From Bacteroidales bacterium (GTDB lineage Bacteria > Bacteroidota > Bacteroidia > Bacteroidales > P3), in contig WQWA01000021.1 in NCBI GenBank assembly GCA_009785505.1, positions 1 to 35,121 on the forward strand: a stretch of 35,121 nt of DNA, written 5' to 3'. A program made the translations under genes and the position numbers. Of this stretch, positions 16,755-25,221 are shown one piece after another. The notes beneath the pieces are model-generated. The model was not told the DNA's origin. It ran no database searches and saw only the letters and a list, made by a program, of their open reading frames with translations. Position 1 is the first letter of the stretch. Each line of letters starts with the position of its first letter.

Positions 16755-18884
16755 TTAAAAGTAAAACGCCCGATTTTGTACAATTCTGGCACTGCTCTCC
16801 TTCGCACTACGCACTCTTTCTAACATTCCTCTTTCAAACATGAACTGGAGTTGCATCCTCATAAATTCAACATCTTCCAAAGGTGCAATAGGCGTGAATT
16901 GCAACGGTTTAGCAACAAATACACCCGAACGCCCTCTTATCGGATTTGACAGGCGGTTTTCCGCAGTTCCGAAAATGGTTCCGATAAGTTCCGGCTCAAA
17001 GCCCCTTGTACCCACACTGTAACCGGTAAAAGTAACCATATCAACGGTTTCCACGTCGGCGCTGATTGCTTCAAGAGCGGATATTGATCGGTTTGTGCTG
17101 AGCGCGCGATTCATTCTTTCGATTAGTTTTTGGGCTTTTACCTCATTACGAACCGCGAATTGAACTTCGGGAACTTCTTGGATTTCAGCCAATGTCGGGT
17201 AGCCTTGTTCGCGGATTTGACGAAGTGCGGCAATCACATATCTATTCTCGAATTCGAAAATTTCTCGGGCAACATCGCCAGCTCTTGTTCTTCTATCGTA
17301 AGCCCAGCGAACGATGTTGCGGGCATTCGGCAAGCCGGGCAGCATGCCATCCATTTCCATAACAAATTCCGCACGGCGGATATGAAGACCTTCTTCTCTT
17401 GCAATTTGTTCAAGTGAAGCCAAGTCACGGCTTCTGGCGAAAACCCGACTGACTTCGGCGTAAACTGCTCTGTTTGTTGCTTCGCTTGGATCGATCGGAA
17501 CGAAAACAAAGGCAGCCATTGCTTTTCGAACAGGTGTTGATCGTCCTGTAATATGAATCACGTGAAATCCGAACACGGTTTCCACAACAACAATATCTCC
17601 GACTCTTCCGTTAACAACTGCCTCGTTGAACGGTGCTACCATTTGGCCATCAAAAAACCAGCCCAAATCTCCACCGACTTCCGCAGAACCGTCTTCCGAA
17701 TTTTCAAAGGCGATTTCCGCAAACCGCGTTCGATCCCTCAAAACCTCTCTTCTCAAGCTATCTGCAATACTTTCCGCTTCTGCTCTCGTACGAATTTGAC
17801 CTTGATTTGCGGCAGAACCTCTGTATGTAATCAAAATGTGACTTGCTCTCACCGAATCCGGACGATAGGCGAAATCAATAAGTTTTGCCATTTCGTATTG
17901 ATTACGACGAATTTCCGGAGCAAAAAACGTGCCTCTCGGCGAGTTGAAAAGCAACGAATCCCAAGGATGCGGAAACGCTTGCCTGTTCAAAAAAACACTG
18001 TCAAAACGTTGTGTTGACACGGCATTGATAAAACTCGGCAGGTCTTCTTCAACCTTAAATTCTTCGAACAGTTCGTTGGCATGTTGCGAAAGAGCGAGCA
18101 TATCCGCTTCGGTAGGAAGAACGTCAAACACGATAAAATCTATAGAACGCATAGTTTCCGGACGATAGAACAAAGATCTGTTGTTGTTGAAATGTCGTCT
18201 AAAATCCGCATCAGTAAGAGTCACGTCCGAATCGGGAATTTCGGCATAATTCAAAGCCGCAACAGTTACCGAAGCCGAGGAATTGGCTTTTTGGTACATA
18301 TAATTCGCAAAAAACGTCGGCACAAAGTGAGCATTTAAAACAAGGGCATAGTACTTATTTCTCAAACGATCCTCTCTGATTAGAATCTCTAAATCGCGGA
18401 ACTGCCGTTGCATTTCGATAGGCATTTGATGAAAATTATTAATAAGCATCATCACTTGCTGGCGGTTGAATATACCGGTTGCAGGCTCTGAAAACGTATT
18501 AAAAACAAGACGGTGAATGAATTGACCGTAGAACATATCGTTCATTTCTCTGTTAGTTACGGTTATACCCAATCTTTCGATAGAACGTGCCAAAAGGATT
18601 TCACCGACCATTGTCTCCCAAACATGTTCACGCACCATGTGCAAATCTTCTTGCGAAAGCGGTATACCGCCTTGCTGAAGCTGAAAATTATCTGAAACTT
18701 GTCTGACGCGTTCGTCAAACTGCTGAATTTGGATTTCTTGTCCGTTAATTACTGCAAACTTCGGAATCCGTCTTCCGGGAGTGTCTCCCAAAAAAGCGTC
18801 TTGCGAAACAAGTGCTACGATTGCTAGAACAATCGCAACGGCTATCCAGGCTGAATGTTTTCTGATTTTACCGATTACTGCCAT
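16755..18884 (-). CDS. PpiD-like peptidyl-prolyl isomerase / periplasmic foldase
   Basis: 709 residues from the ATG at 18884 (MAVIGKIRKHSAW). A longer reading to 19127 runs through the promoter and into the divergent gene and was rejected. One inner-membrane anchor lies at about 11-29; the rest is periplasmic. Residues 40-240 are a SurA_N/PpiD-type chaperone region. A parvulin (PPIC) domain lies at about 345-447: VRASHILITYRG, FAEIAFENSEDGSAEVGGDLGWF and FGFHVIHITGR. A further chaperone-like region follows to the end. The architecture matches PpiD of Bacteroidetes, which helps outer-membrane protein folding. It has its own promoter and terminator and is divergent from the polyprenyl synthase. 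Confidence 0.92.
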   Translation of the reverse strand: MAVIGKIRKHSAWIAVAIVLAIVALVSQDAFLGDTPGRRIPKFAVINGQEIQIQQFDERVRQVSDNFQLQQGGIPLSQEDLHMVREHVWETMVGEILLARSIERLGITVTNREMNDMFYGQFIHRLVFNTFSEPATGIFNRQQVMMLINNFHQMPIEMQRQFRDLEILIREDRLRNKYYALVLNAHFVPTFFANYMYQKANSSASVTVAALNYAEIPDSDVTLTDADFRRHFNNNRSLFYRPETMRSIDFIVFDVLPTEADMLALSQHANELFEEFKVEEDLPSFINAVSTQRFDSVFLNRQAFPHPWDSLLFNSPRGTFFAPEIRRNQYEMAKLIDFAYRPDSVRASHILITYRGSAANQGQIRTRAEAESIADSLRREVLRDRTRFAEIAFENSEDGSAEVGGDLGWFFDGQMVAPFNEAVVNGRVGDIVVVETVFGFHVIHITGRSTPVRKAMAAFVFVPIDPSEATNRAVYAEVSRVFARSRDLASLEQIAREEGLHIRRAEFVMEMDGMLPGLPNARNIVRWAYDRRTRAGDVAREIFEFENRYVIAALRQIREQGYPTLAEIQEVPEVQFAVRNEVKAQKLIERMNRALSTNRSISALEAISADVETVDMVTFTGYSVGTRGFEPELIGTIFGTAENRLSNPIRGRSGVFVAKPLQFTPIAPLEDVEFMRMQLQFMFERGMLERVRSAKESSARIVQNRAFYF

Positions 18885-18926
18885 ATTTTTTCTTTGCTTT
18901 TCGTGATTTTTATACAAATTAAGTCT

Positions 18927-18935
18927 GCAAAGATA
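18927..18935 (-). promoter_or_regulatory. Bacteroidetes -7 box for the PpiD gene
   Basis: On the minus strand this reads TATCTTTGC, 42 bases before the ATG at 18884. Confidence 0.7.
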
Positions 18936-19005
18936 CGAATTATTTTTGAAATAGGCAAATGTTTTGTTTATTTGCGGTAAATTTTGTAAAATGGAAAATA
19001 TTTTG

Positions 19006-19014
19006 TAACTTTGC
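19006..19014 (+). promoter_or_regulatory. Bacteroidetes -7 box for the polyprenyl synthase cluster
   Basis: TAACTTTGC lies only three bases before the ATG at 19018, so a start site at the usual distance would fall at the start codon and give a leaderless mRNA. Confidence 0.65.
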
Positions 19015-19017
19015 CAA

Positions 19018-19989
19018 ATGAAATTCAAAGAAATCATACAACCGATTGAGCCTGCTTTCCAAAAATTCAAACAAGAATTTTCGAATGCAACAACTTCTGA
19101 TATACCCCTGCTGAACGACGTCTTCAATCATATTCGAAATGCACAAGGCAAACAAATTCGACCTGTTTTAATTTTATTGGCTGCCGAAATCTGCGGAGGT
19201 ATCACGCCGAAATCTTATCGGGCGGCGGTTTCGATGGAGGTGCTTCACTTGGGAACGTTATTGCACGATGATGTTGTCGATCAATCCGAAATGCGTCGAA
19301 ATCAACAGTCGGTCAATGCAAAATGGGATAATAAAACGGCTATTTTGGTAGGCGACTACCTTTTTTCGGAAACATTGAAAACAATTACTACGCATAAAGA
19401 TTATGAGGTGCTGAGCATTGTGAACGAAGCTGTTAGGGCAATTTGCGAGGGTGAACTTATTCAAATGCAGAATATCGCAAATGCTGATATTTCCGAAGAT
19501 ATTTACTACGATATTATCAGCAAAAAAACCGCGTCTGCATTTGCCGCAGCATGTGCTTGCGGGGCTTTTTCGGCAGATGCAGAGGAAAAAAATATTTCAA
19601 TGTTTCGACAGATCGGCTGGCATCTCGGTATGGCATTTCAAATCAAAGACGATCTGCTTGATTTGTTGCCCAACGCGGAAACAGGAAAGCCCAAAGGCAA
19701 CGACATACACGAACAAAAATTTACACTGCCGCTTATTCATTTTTTGAAAACAGCATCCGAAATTGATAAAAAATCTGCTTTAGACACAGTTCAAAATCAT
19801 TATGAAAGCATGGATAAAATTCAACATTTGTCCGGGCAGATTTTGGATAGTGAAAGTTTGATTTATACCGAATCTAAAATTGCCGAACATATTGAAAAGG
19901 CTGATAATTTACTAAATTCTTTTCCCAATGGCACCGGAAAGGCTGTTTTCCAAAATCTTGTGAATTTTATCGCTAATAGGAACCACTAA
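19018..19989 (+). CDS. Polyprenyl diphosphate synthase
   Basis: 323 residues of the trans-prenyltransferase family, which condenses isopentenyl diphosphate units into long chains, for example for the menaquinone side chain. GKQIRPVLILLAAE (44-57), first Asp-rich motif LLHDDVVDQSEMRR (D84, D85, D88), and second motif FQIKDDLLDLLP (D211, D212, D215), followed by the conserved KPKGNDI, are all present. Length fits an IspB-type octaprenyl or heptaprenyl synthase; chain length cannot be read. ispH, from the same pathway, lies two genes downstream on the same strand (gaps of 12 and -4 bases), so the three are probably one operon. Confidence 0.92.
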   Translation: MKFKEIIQPIEPAFQKFKQEFSNATTSDIPLLNDVFNHIRNAQGKQIRPVLILLAAEICGGITPKSYRAAVSMEVLHLGTLLHDDVVDQSEMRRNQQSVNAKWDNKTAILVGDYLFSETLKTITTHKDYEVLSIVNEAVRAICEGELIQMQNIANADISEDIYYDIISKKTASAFAAACACGAFSADAEEKNISMFRQIGWHLGMAFQIKDDLLDLLPNAETGKPKGNDIHEQKFTLPLIHFLKTASEIDKKSALDTVQNHYESMDKIQHLSGQILDSESLIYTESKIAEHIEKADNLLNSFPNGTGKAVFQNLVNFIANRNH

Positions 19990-20001
19990 AATTGTAAAAC
20001 T

Positions 20002-21339
20002 ATGGCAAAAACATCTAAAAAGCCAAAGATTTTCGTGCTCGACACCAATGTTATTTTGCACGATTATAACTGTATTCACAATTTCCAAGATAACGATATT
20101 GTGTTGCCGATTGTGGTTCTTGAAGAGTTGGATAATTTCAAGAAAGGCAATGAACAAATCAACTACAATGCCCGTGCATTCATTCGCACGATTGATGAAT
20201 TGTCCGGCGACAAACTGTTTAACGGTGGAATTTCTTTGGGAAAGGGTTTGGGCACCCTTCGTGTTGCACTCGGCCAGCCATTTCCGGATGAAATTTTGAA
20301 GTCGTTTTACGATGATGTACCTGATCACCGCATTTTGGCGATTGCTTATCACGAAGCTCAGCAAAATCCCGGACGTTATGTGGCACTGGTCAGCAAAGAC
20401 GTGAACCTGCGGGTTAAAGCAAAATCTTTGGGCATTGCGGCCGAAGATTATCTCAATGACAAGGTGCAGGATATGGAGAGTCTGGACTTGAAGGCAGGTG
20501 CTGTAACCGTTGAAGTTTCCGACGATGGCGTACTTAATCAATTTTATGCTGATGGAAGAATTTCTTCGAAAGTTTTGAAAAATGCAACACCGGCTGCCAA
20601 TCAGTTTTTTATTCTGAAATACGGAAACAGCAGTGCTTTGGCAAGATATGAGAAAAATACAGACTATTTTGTCCGCGTTGAGAAGCAGCGTTGCTATGGT
20701 ATTGAGCCCCGAAACTCCGAACAAACATTTGCATTTGATGCTCTGCTCAATCCTAACGTGCAATTGGTTTCCCTTACGGGAATGGCAGGTACAGGGAAAA
20801 CCTTATTGGCGGTGGCTGCAGCGCTTCAACAAGAAGCAGATTTCAATCAAATTTTGCTGGCACGTCCTGTGATTCCCTTGCAAAATCAAGAAATCGGCTT
20901 TTTGCCGGGCGAAATCAAAGATAAAATCGGACCGTATATGCTGCCGCTTTTCGACAATATCGCATTTATTAAAAGTCGTTGCAAGCCAAACTCGAAAGAA
21001 CACTTTAAAATTGACGAATTGCTGCGTACGGAAAAAATGAATATCTCGCCTTTGGCTTACATTCGCGGACGTAGTTTGAGTGATACATTTTTCATTATTG
21101 ACGAAGCACAGAACCTCACGCCTCATGAAATCAAGACCATCATTACACGTGCCGGAGAAAACACAAAAATTGTGCTGACGGGAGATATTTTCCAAATCGA
21201 CTCGCCTTACTTGGATCAGCGTTCGAACGGCATCACCTACATGACCGACAAAATGCACGGACAAGAATTATTTGCCCACGTTAATTTGGTGAAGGGCGAA
21301 CGAAGTCCGTTGGCAGAATTAGCCGGAAATATCTTATGA
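20002..21339 (+). CDS. PIN domain-PhoH ATPase (PhoH2/YlaK type)
   Basis: 445 residues. Residues about 8-150 are a PIN-type nuclease domain: FVLDTNVILHDYN (Asp14), VVLEELDNFKKG (Glu near 41), and DHRILAIAYHE with LVSKDVNLRVKA, giving the expected acidic residues. Residues about 235-445 are a PhoH ATPase: Walker A GMAGTGKT (about 260-267), LARPVIPLQNQEIGFLPGE, YIRGRSLSDTF, Walker B FFIIDEAQN and VLTGDIFQID. PhoH2 proteins of this layout act as RNA helicase/RNase in mycobacteria; the same is inferred here. It lies between polyprenyl synthase and ispH, overlapping ispH by four bases (ATGA), so it is translated from that operon. It is distinct from the PhoH at 1349. Confidence 0.92.
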   Translation: MAKTSKKPKIFVLDTNVILHDYNCIHNFQDNDIVLPIVVLEELDNFKKGNEQINYNARAFIRTIDELSGDKLFNGGISLGKGLGTLRVALGQPFPDEILKSFYDDVPDHRILAIAYHEAQQNPGRYVALVSKDVNLRVKAKSLGIAAEDYLNDKVQDMESLDLKAGAVTVEVSDDGVLNQFYADGRISSKVLKNATPAANQFFILKYGNSSALARYEKNTDYFVRVEKQRCYGIEPRNSEQTFAFDALLNPNVQLVSLTGMAGTGKTLLAVAAALQQEADFNQILLARPVIPLQNQEIGFLPGEIKDKIGPYMLPLFDNIAFIKSRCKPNSKEHFKIDELLRTEKMNISPLAYIRGRSLSDTFFIIDEAQNLTPHEIKTIITRAGENTKIVLTGDIFQIDSPYLDQRSNGITYMTDKMHGQELFAHVNLVKGERSPLAELAGNIL

Positions 21340-22199
21340 TTGTAGAAATAGAGCAACATTCGGGATTTTGTTTCGGTGTGGTTTCCGCCATTCAGCGTGC
21401 CGAAAAAGAGCTGGAAAATGACAAAGCTTTGTACTGCTTGGGCGATATTGTTCACAACAGTGCGGAGGTAGAACGGCTGGCCAAATGCGGGCTCCACGTG
21501 ATTTCACATGAGAAATTTGCAAAGTTATCGAACTGTAAAGTCTTGATTCGGGCTCACGGAGAACCCCCGGAAACGTATGCCATTGCAGAGAAACAAAACA
21601 TCACGCTTATAGATGCAACTTGCCCGATTGTGCTCAAATTACAGCAACGTATTCGAGAAGGTTATCAAGACATGCAAAAAATAGGCGGGCAAGTGGTAAT
21701 TTTTGGAAAACCCGGACACGCCGAAGTCGCAGGATTAGAAGGGCAAACCAAGCACAACGCTATCATTATTGATAACGATTCAGATTTGGAGAATATTGAT
21801 TTTTCAAAACCTATCCGGTTGTATTCGCAAACCACAAAAAGTAAAGAAGGTTACGAAAAATTGCAAAAAAACATTCAAGAAAAACTCCCGAAAAGCGCCG
21901 ATTTTATAGCTTTCGACACCGTTTGCAAACAAGTGGTAAACCGTGCAAAAGAGCTGTATGATTTTTGCAAAAAATACCAACTCATTTTGTTTGTTTGCGG
22001 GAAAAACAGTTCGAATGGACAATATTTATTCAACCTCTGCAAGCAAGCCAATCCGAATACACAGTTTATTTCCGATGCTTCCGAATTGAAGCCAGAATGG
22101 CTTGAATCTATTGATTCCGTAGGAATTTGCGGAGCGACATCCACCCCGATGTGGCTAATGGAACAGGTTTCAGAAAATGTAATCGCTATCGCTCAATAA
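21336..22199 (+). CDS. ispH: 4-hydroxy-3-methylbut-2-enyl diphosphate reductase
   Basis: 287 residues, the last enzyme of the MEP isoprenoid pathway, making IPP and DMAPP with a 4Fe-4S cluster. The three cluster cysteines are visible: C12 in GFCFGV, C96 in DATCPIV and C197 in DTVCKQV. GDIVHNSAEVERL, IRAHGEPP, GKPGHAEVAG, NSSNGQYLF and GATSTPMWLMEQV are IspH signatures. The ATG overlaps the PhoH2 stop (ATGA). The end overlaps the convergent TlpA-like gene by 14 bases. Together with the polyprenyl synthase it puts isoprenoid precursor and chain building in one operon. Confidence 0.95.
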   Translation: MIVEIEQHSGFCFGVVSAIQRAEKELENDKALYCLGDIVHNSAEVERLAKCGLHVISHEKFAKLSNCKVLIRAHGEPPETYAIAEKQNITLIDATCPIVLKLQQRIREGYQDMQKIGGQVVIFGKPGHAEVAGLEGQTKHNAIIIDNDSDLENIDFSKPIRLYSQTTKSKEGYEKLQKNIQEKLPKSADFIAFDTVCKQVVNRAKELYDFCKKYQLILFVCGKNSSNGQYLFNLCKQANPNTQFISDASELKPEWLESIDSVGICGATSTPMWLMEQVSENVIAIAQ

Positions 22200-23568
22200 T
22201 ATTTTCAAGTTCTCTCAAAAGCGCTCCTGAACCAAACCCAAGTCCGCGTACCAAAATTGTTCCATCGGGACTAATGATGTACTTTGTAGGAAAAGTCACC
22301 ACACCATATTCCGCACTAACCATCGACGACTCGTCAAAAACGTTTGCCCATGGCAATTCGAGACGCTGAACAGTTTCACGCCAAGTATCGACCGACCTTT
22401 CACGAGATGCTACACCAACAAATTCAACCACATCTTTGTACGTTTCATAAATTTCCTTCAATCTGGGTTTACCTCTCATACAAGGCGGGCACCAAGTTCC
22501 CCAAAAAATTAAAACTACATATCTGCCTCGAAGCGATGAAAGTGTAAACGGATTTCCATACACATCACTCAACGTAAAATCAGGAGCTTGACTGCCAACA
22601 ACAACACTTCTTATGGCTTCCCTTATGATTATTGACCTTTTGAAACTTTCTATTTGCGCGTTGAGCAGATTGCTGAATATAGAGTTGCGAGCAGTTTCTT
22701 CGAGTATATGGTAATATGGAACGATGCTATCCGGTGGAAGTCGGTCGTTCAGTCCTCTTCCAATATTTATTTGAGGGAGCATATGAGCGACAATAAATGC
22801 AGAAAGAGGATTGTCCGGATTCGTTCTTATGAAGTTGTCGAGCAGTTCTAAATTTGCATTATTTCGTTCTTCACGCTGTGCTAAACCAAGGTTCATGTTT
22901 TCTATATTTCCATCTTCGACCATGGCTTGAAAGAGGGCAAATTCCTCTCTACTTTCGTGTTTATGAATTTCGAACAGTTGATTTTGGAGTGATGCGAAAT
23001 CACGATTTAGCCTTGATGCGGAACGACCAAGTCTTGAATCGGAAATCGTAACATTGCTCAAACCTTCCGAAATAGAATTAACACGACCTGTAATTTTTAT
23101 GCGATTCCCCTGTTCAACAACGAACCATAAGCCACTATTATGAGGTATAAAATGTTTGTCATCTTCAAACAATTCCCGAAAAAAAAGATACATTAAATAC
23201 GTGCCGTCATCGGGAAGAATAAGTTTGAAACGTCCGCCACGGATCTCTACAATTTCGTTTAAATCAAAACCCATCGAGCCAAGACGATTAACCCCATCAA
23301 GCCCCCCGGCCCGCCTTCTTGAACCTTCGCCGAAATCATCCAAAAATGTTCCCGATATAAATAATTCTCCATCGGGAAGTCCTGCGATATGCCCTGTAAT
23401 AGTCGTAGGGCGCTCCCTAGAAGTCCAAAATAGTACAACCACCAAAATAGACATCGCATAAAAAGAAAATCCTAGCGATTTTTTGAGCAGAGCGAGCAGT
23501 TTATTATCTGCACGTCTTGCCTCATTGAGTCCTTGTGGAACTTCCGGAATAATATCTTCAGGTTTCAT
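22186..23568 (-). CDS. Membrane-anchored TlpA-like thioredoxin protein with N-terminal DUF4369-like region
   Basis: 460 residues from the ATG at 23568 (MKPEDIIPEV); an in-frame upstream start at 23583 lies within the promoter. A membrane segment is at about 34-49 (FSFYAMSILVVVLFW). Residues about 56-160 (TITGHIAGLPDGELFISGTF and following) resemble DUF4369. A helical middle follows, and a thioredoxin domain fills about 325-460: APDFTLSDVYGNPFTLSSLRG, active site WCPPC (360-363) and the cis-Pro segment FPTKYII. Such proteins reduce disulfides in the periplasm of Bacteroidetes. Three tandem palindromes lie directly upstream of the promoter. No BlaI-type repressor gene is in the window. Confidence 0.88.
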   Translation of the reverse strand: MKPEDIIPEVPQGLNEARRADNKLLALLKKSLGFSFYAMSILVVVLFWTSRERPTTITGHIAGLPDGELFISGTFLDDFGEGSRRRAGGLDGVNRLGSMGFDLNEIVEIRGGRFKLILPDDGTYLMYLFFRELFEDDKHFIPHNSGLWFVVEQGNRIKITGRVNSISEGLSNVTISDSRLGRSASRLNRDFASLQNQLFEIHKHESREEFALFQAMVEDGNIENMNLGLAQREERNNANLELLDNFIRTNPDNPLSAFIVAHMLPQINIGRGLNDRLPPDSIVPYYHILEETARNSIFSNLLNAQIESFKRSIIIREAIRSVVVGSQAPDFTLSDVYGNPFTLSSLRGRYVVLIFWGTWCPPCMRGKPRLKEIYETYKDVVEFVGVASRERSVDTWRETVQRLELPWANVFDESSMVSAEYGVVTFPTKYIISPDGTILVRGLGFGSGALLRELENIIER

Positions 23569-23572
23569 GGTA

Positions 23573-23580
23573 CAAAGGTA
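23573..23580 (-). promoter_or_regulatory. Bacteroidetes -7 box for the TlpA-like gene
   Basis: On the minus strand this reads TACCTTTG, four bases before the ATG at 23568, again a leaderless-type spacing. Confidence 0.6.
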
Positions 23581-23640
23581 CAACTAATTTTTTAGTTATG
23601 CAACTAAATTTTTAGTTATATGACTAATTTTTTAGTTGTA
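23581..23640. repeat. Three tandem 20-bp palindromic units (operator-like)
   Basis: Units at 23581-23600, 23601-23620 and 23621-23640 share the core AACTAA(T/A)TTTTTAGTT, itself an inverted repeat, with period exactly 20 bases (about two helical turns). They abut the TlpA-like promoter box. A dimeric repressor bound on one helix face is the natural reading. The TAGTT/AACTA form recalls BlaI/MecI-type operators, an inference from memory. Confidence 0.7.
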
Positions 23641-23702
23641 TGTGATTTTTATGTTTGATTCTCATCGATTTAGTGTTGTCCTCACCCTTGTTTATTGTGC
23701 CC

Positions 23703-23754
23703 GTCATTCCGAGCGAAGCCACGAAGTGGCGAAGTCGAGGAATCCCCTTGCTAT
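23703..23754 (+). repeat. Interspersed palindromic repeat, copy upstream of recF
   Basis: Begins GTCATTCCGAGCGA and ends GTCGAGGAATCCCCTT, with an inner CCAC-GAA-GTGG hairpin. The outer ATTCC/GGAAT arms also pair. Same family and orientation as 25166-25221. Confidence 0.7.
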
Positions 23755-23770
23755 TTGCAAAAAAAAATCG

Positions 23771-23779
23771 TATCTTTGC
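23771..23779 (+). promoter_or_regulatory. Bacteroidetes -7 box for recF
   Basis: TATCTTTGC lies six bases before the recF ATG at 23786, again a leaderless-type spacing. Confidence 0.65.
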
Positions 23780-23785
23780 ACCCAA

Positions 23786-24910
23786 ATGCACTTAAAATCT
23801 CTCAACATAACGAATTTCAAAAACTATCCGGAACTTGCTCTGGAGTTTTCGCCAAACATCAATTGTTTTGCAGGAAACAATGGGGTTGGAAAGACCAATT
23901 TATTGGATGCGATTCATTATTTGTCGTTTTGTAAGAGTTTTGTGCAAAGTGCAGATATGCAAAATATTCGGCACAACGAAGATTTTTTCGCCATTCATGG
24001 AACTTTTGAAAAAAACGGTCAAGCCGAAGTGGTTTCTTGTATTCAAAAACGCGGATCGCGAAAGATCATGCGATTGAATAAAAAGGATTATGAACGATTT
24101 TCGGATCATATTGGGCTGTTTCCGGTGGTGATGATTTCACCTTACGACAGCAGTTTAATCGATGATGGGAGCGATGTGCGTAGAAAATTTATGGACATCG
24201 TGATTTCACAATTTGATAAATTTTATTTGGAACATCTGATTGCTTACAATCAAACGCTTGAACAGCGAAATAAATTTTTGAAATCCGAGCAGTTCGATGA
24301 AACACTTTGCGATGTTTTTGATCAAAAATTAATTCAACACGGTTCAAAAATTTTTGAATCTCGCAAAAAATTTCTTGATCAATTTTCAACGATATTTCAA
24401 CAGTATTTTAACACGCTTTCCAAAGGCTCCGAATGTGTTGAAATTCGCTATAATTCACAGTTGCAAGATAGCTTGTCATTTGCTGAACAACTTCAGAGTT
24501 CTCGCCAAAAAGATCGAATGCTGCAATTCACTTCGGTCGGAATTCACAAAGACGATTTGGTATTGCTGATTAACGATTTTGCGATAAAGAAGTTTGGTTC
24601 GCAGGGACAGCAGAAATCGTTTACACTTGCGATGCGGTTGGCTCAATTGGAATTTACCAAGCAGCAAAACGGTTGTTTTCCGATTTTGCTTTTAGATGAT
24701 ATTTTTGACAAGTTGGATAAATCCCGCATTCTCCGATTGCTGGAATTAGTGGGTCATAACGATTTTGGACAAGTGTTTATTACCGACACAGATGCTCGCC
24801 GTTTGGAGAGTTTTTTGAACGAACAATATATCAGTTTCAAACTTTTTGAGATTTCAGAAAACACGATTATAAGCCATGTCGAATCCGACGCCGATAACCG
24901 AATTAATTAA
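23786..24910 (+). CDS. recF: DNA replication and repair protein RecF
   Basis: 374 residues from the ATG at 23786 (MHLKSLNITNFKNY). A longer reading from a TTG at 23636 runs through the repeat and promoter and was rejected. RecF is an SMC-like ATPase that loads RecA at gaps with RecO/RecR. The P-loop is GNNGVGKT (30-37), with FAGN and NLLDAIHYLSFCKSF after it. SPYDSSLIDDGSDVRRKFMD is typical RecF. The signature motif FGSQGQQKSFTLAMRLAQ lies near 270, and Walker B LLLDDIFDKLD near 305. The end overlaps the DUF721 gene by 35 bases, so the two are coupled. Confidence 0.94.
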   Translation: MHLKSLNITNFKNYPELALEFSPNINCFAGNNGVGKTNLLDAIHYLSFCKSFVQSADMQNIRHNEDFFAIHGTFEKNGQAEVVSCIQKRGSRKIMRLNKKDYERFSDHIGLFPVVMISPYDSSLIDDGSDVRRKFMDIVISQFDKFYLEHLIAYNQTLEQRNKFLKSEQFDETLCDVFDQKLIQHGSKIFESRKKFLDQFSTIFQQYFNTLSKGSECVEIRYNSQLQDSLSFAEQLQSSRQKDRMLQFTSVGIHKDDLVLLINDFAIKKFGSQGQQKSFTLAMRLAQLEFTKQQNGCFPILLLDDIFDKLDKSRILRLLELVGHNDFGQVFITDTDARRLESFLNEQYISFKLFEISENTIISHVESDADNRIN

Positions 24911-25160
24911 GGCATTTGCCAGAATTTACAACAAACAGCATGTACTTGACGAAGTGCATGCTGTAAGCATTTGGAAGTCGCTGATGTCTCCCGAAATTTT
25001 GGCGCAAACGTTGAAAATCGAGATGAAAAACGGTATTTTGTTTGTAAAAGTAAATTCGCCTTCGCTTAAAAACAATCTGCGTTTACAGTCCGACGAATTT
25101 CGTCGAAAAATAAACGCAGAGTTTTCGCAGGAAGTTGTTAAAACTATAGCTATTCTTTAG
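24876..25160 (+). CDS. DUF721 / DciA-like protein
   Basis: 94 residues, basic, no signal peptide. The pattern ITELIKAFARIYNKQHVLDEVHAVSIWKSLMSPEI, LKIEMKNGILFVKVNSPSLKNNLR and a C-terminal helix matches DUF721, which includes DciA, the ancestral replicative helicase operator in bacteria without DnaC. It starts inside the 3' end of recF (35-base overlap), the usual place in Bacteroidetes. A role in loading DnaB is inferred from the family. Confidence 0.85.
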   Translation: MSNPTPITELIKAFARIYNKQHVLDEVHAVSIWKSLMSPEILAQTLKIEMKNGILFVKVNSPSLKNNLRLQSDEFRRKINAEFSQEVVKTIAIL

Positions 25161-25165
25161 CCGTC

Positions 25166-25221
25166 GTCATGTCGAGCGACCCTGAGCGTAGTCGAAGGGG
25201 AGTCGAGACATCCCCTTACTA
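25166..25221 (+). repeat. Interspersed palindromic repeat, copy downstream of the DUF721 gene
   Basis: Begins GTCATGTCGAGCGA, contains CCCTGAGCGTAGTCGAAGGG (hairpin), and ends GTCGAGACATCCCCTT. Same family and orientation as 23703-23754. It fills the gap between convergent DUF721 and aminotransferase genes and may act as a bidirectional terminator. Confidence 0.75.

Noticed and set aside
18885-19127. N-terminal extension of the PpiD frame by 81 codons
   Set aside because: It runs across the promoter and into the divergent polyprenyl synthase gene; the conserved protein begins MAVIGKIRKH.
19912-20763. 283-codon minus-strand ORF opposite the PIN-PhoH gene
   Set aside because: Shadow of a strongly conserved gene; no motif of its own.
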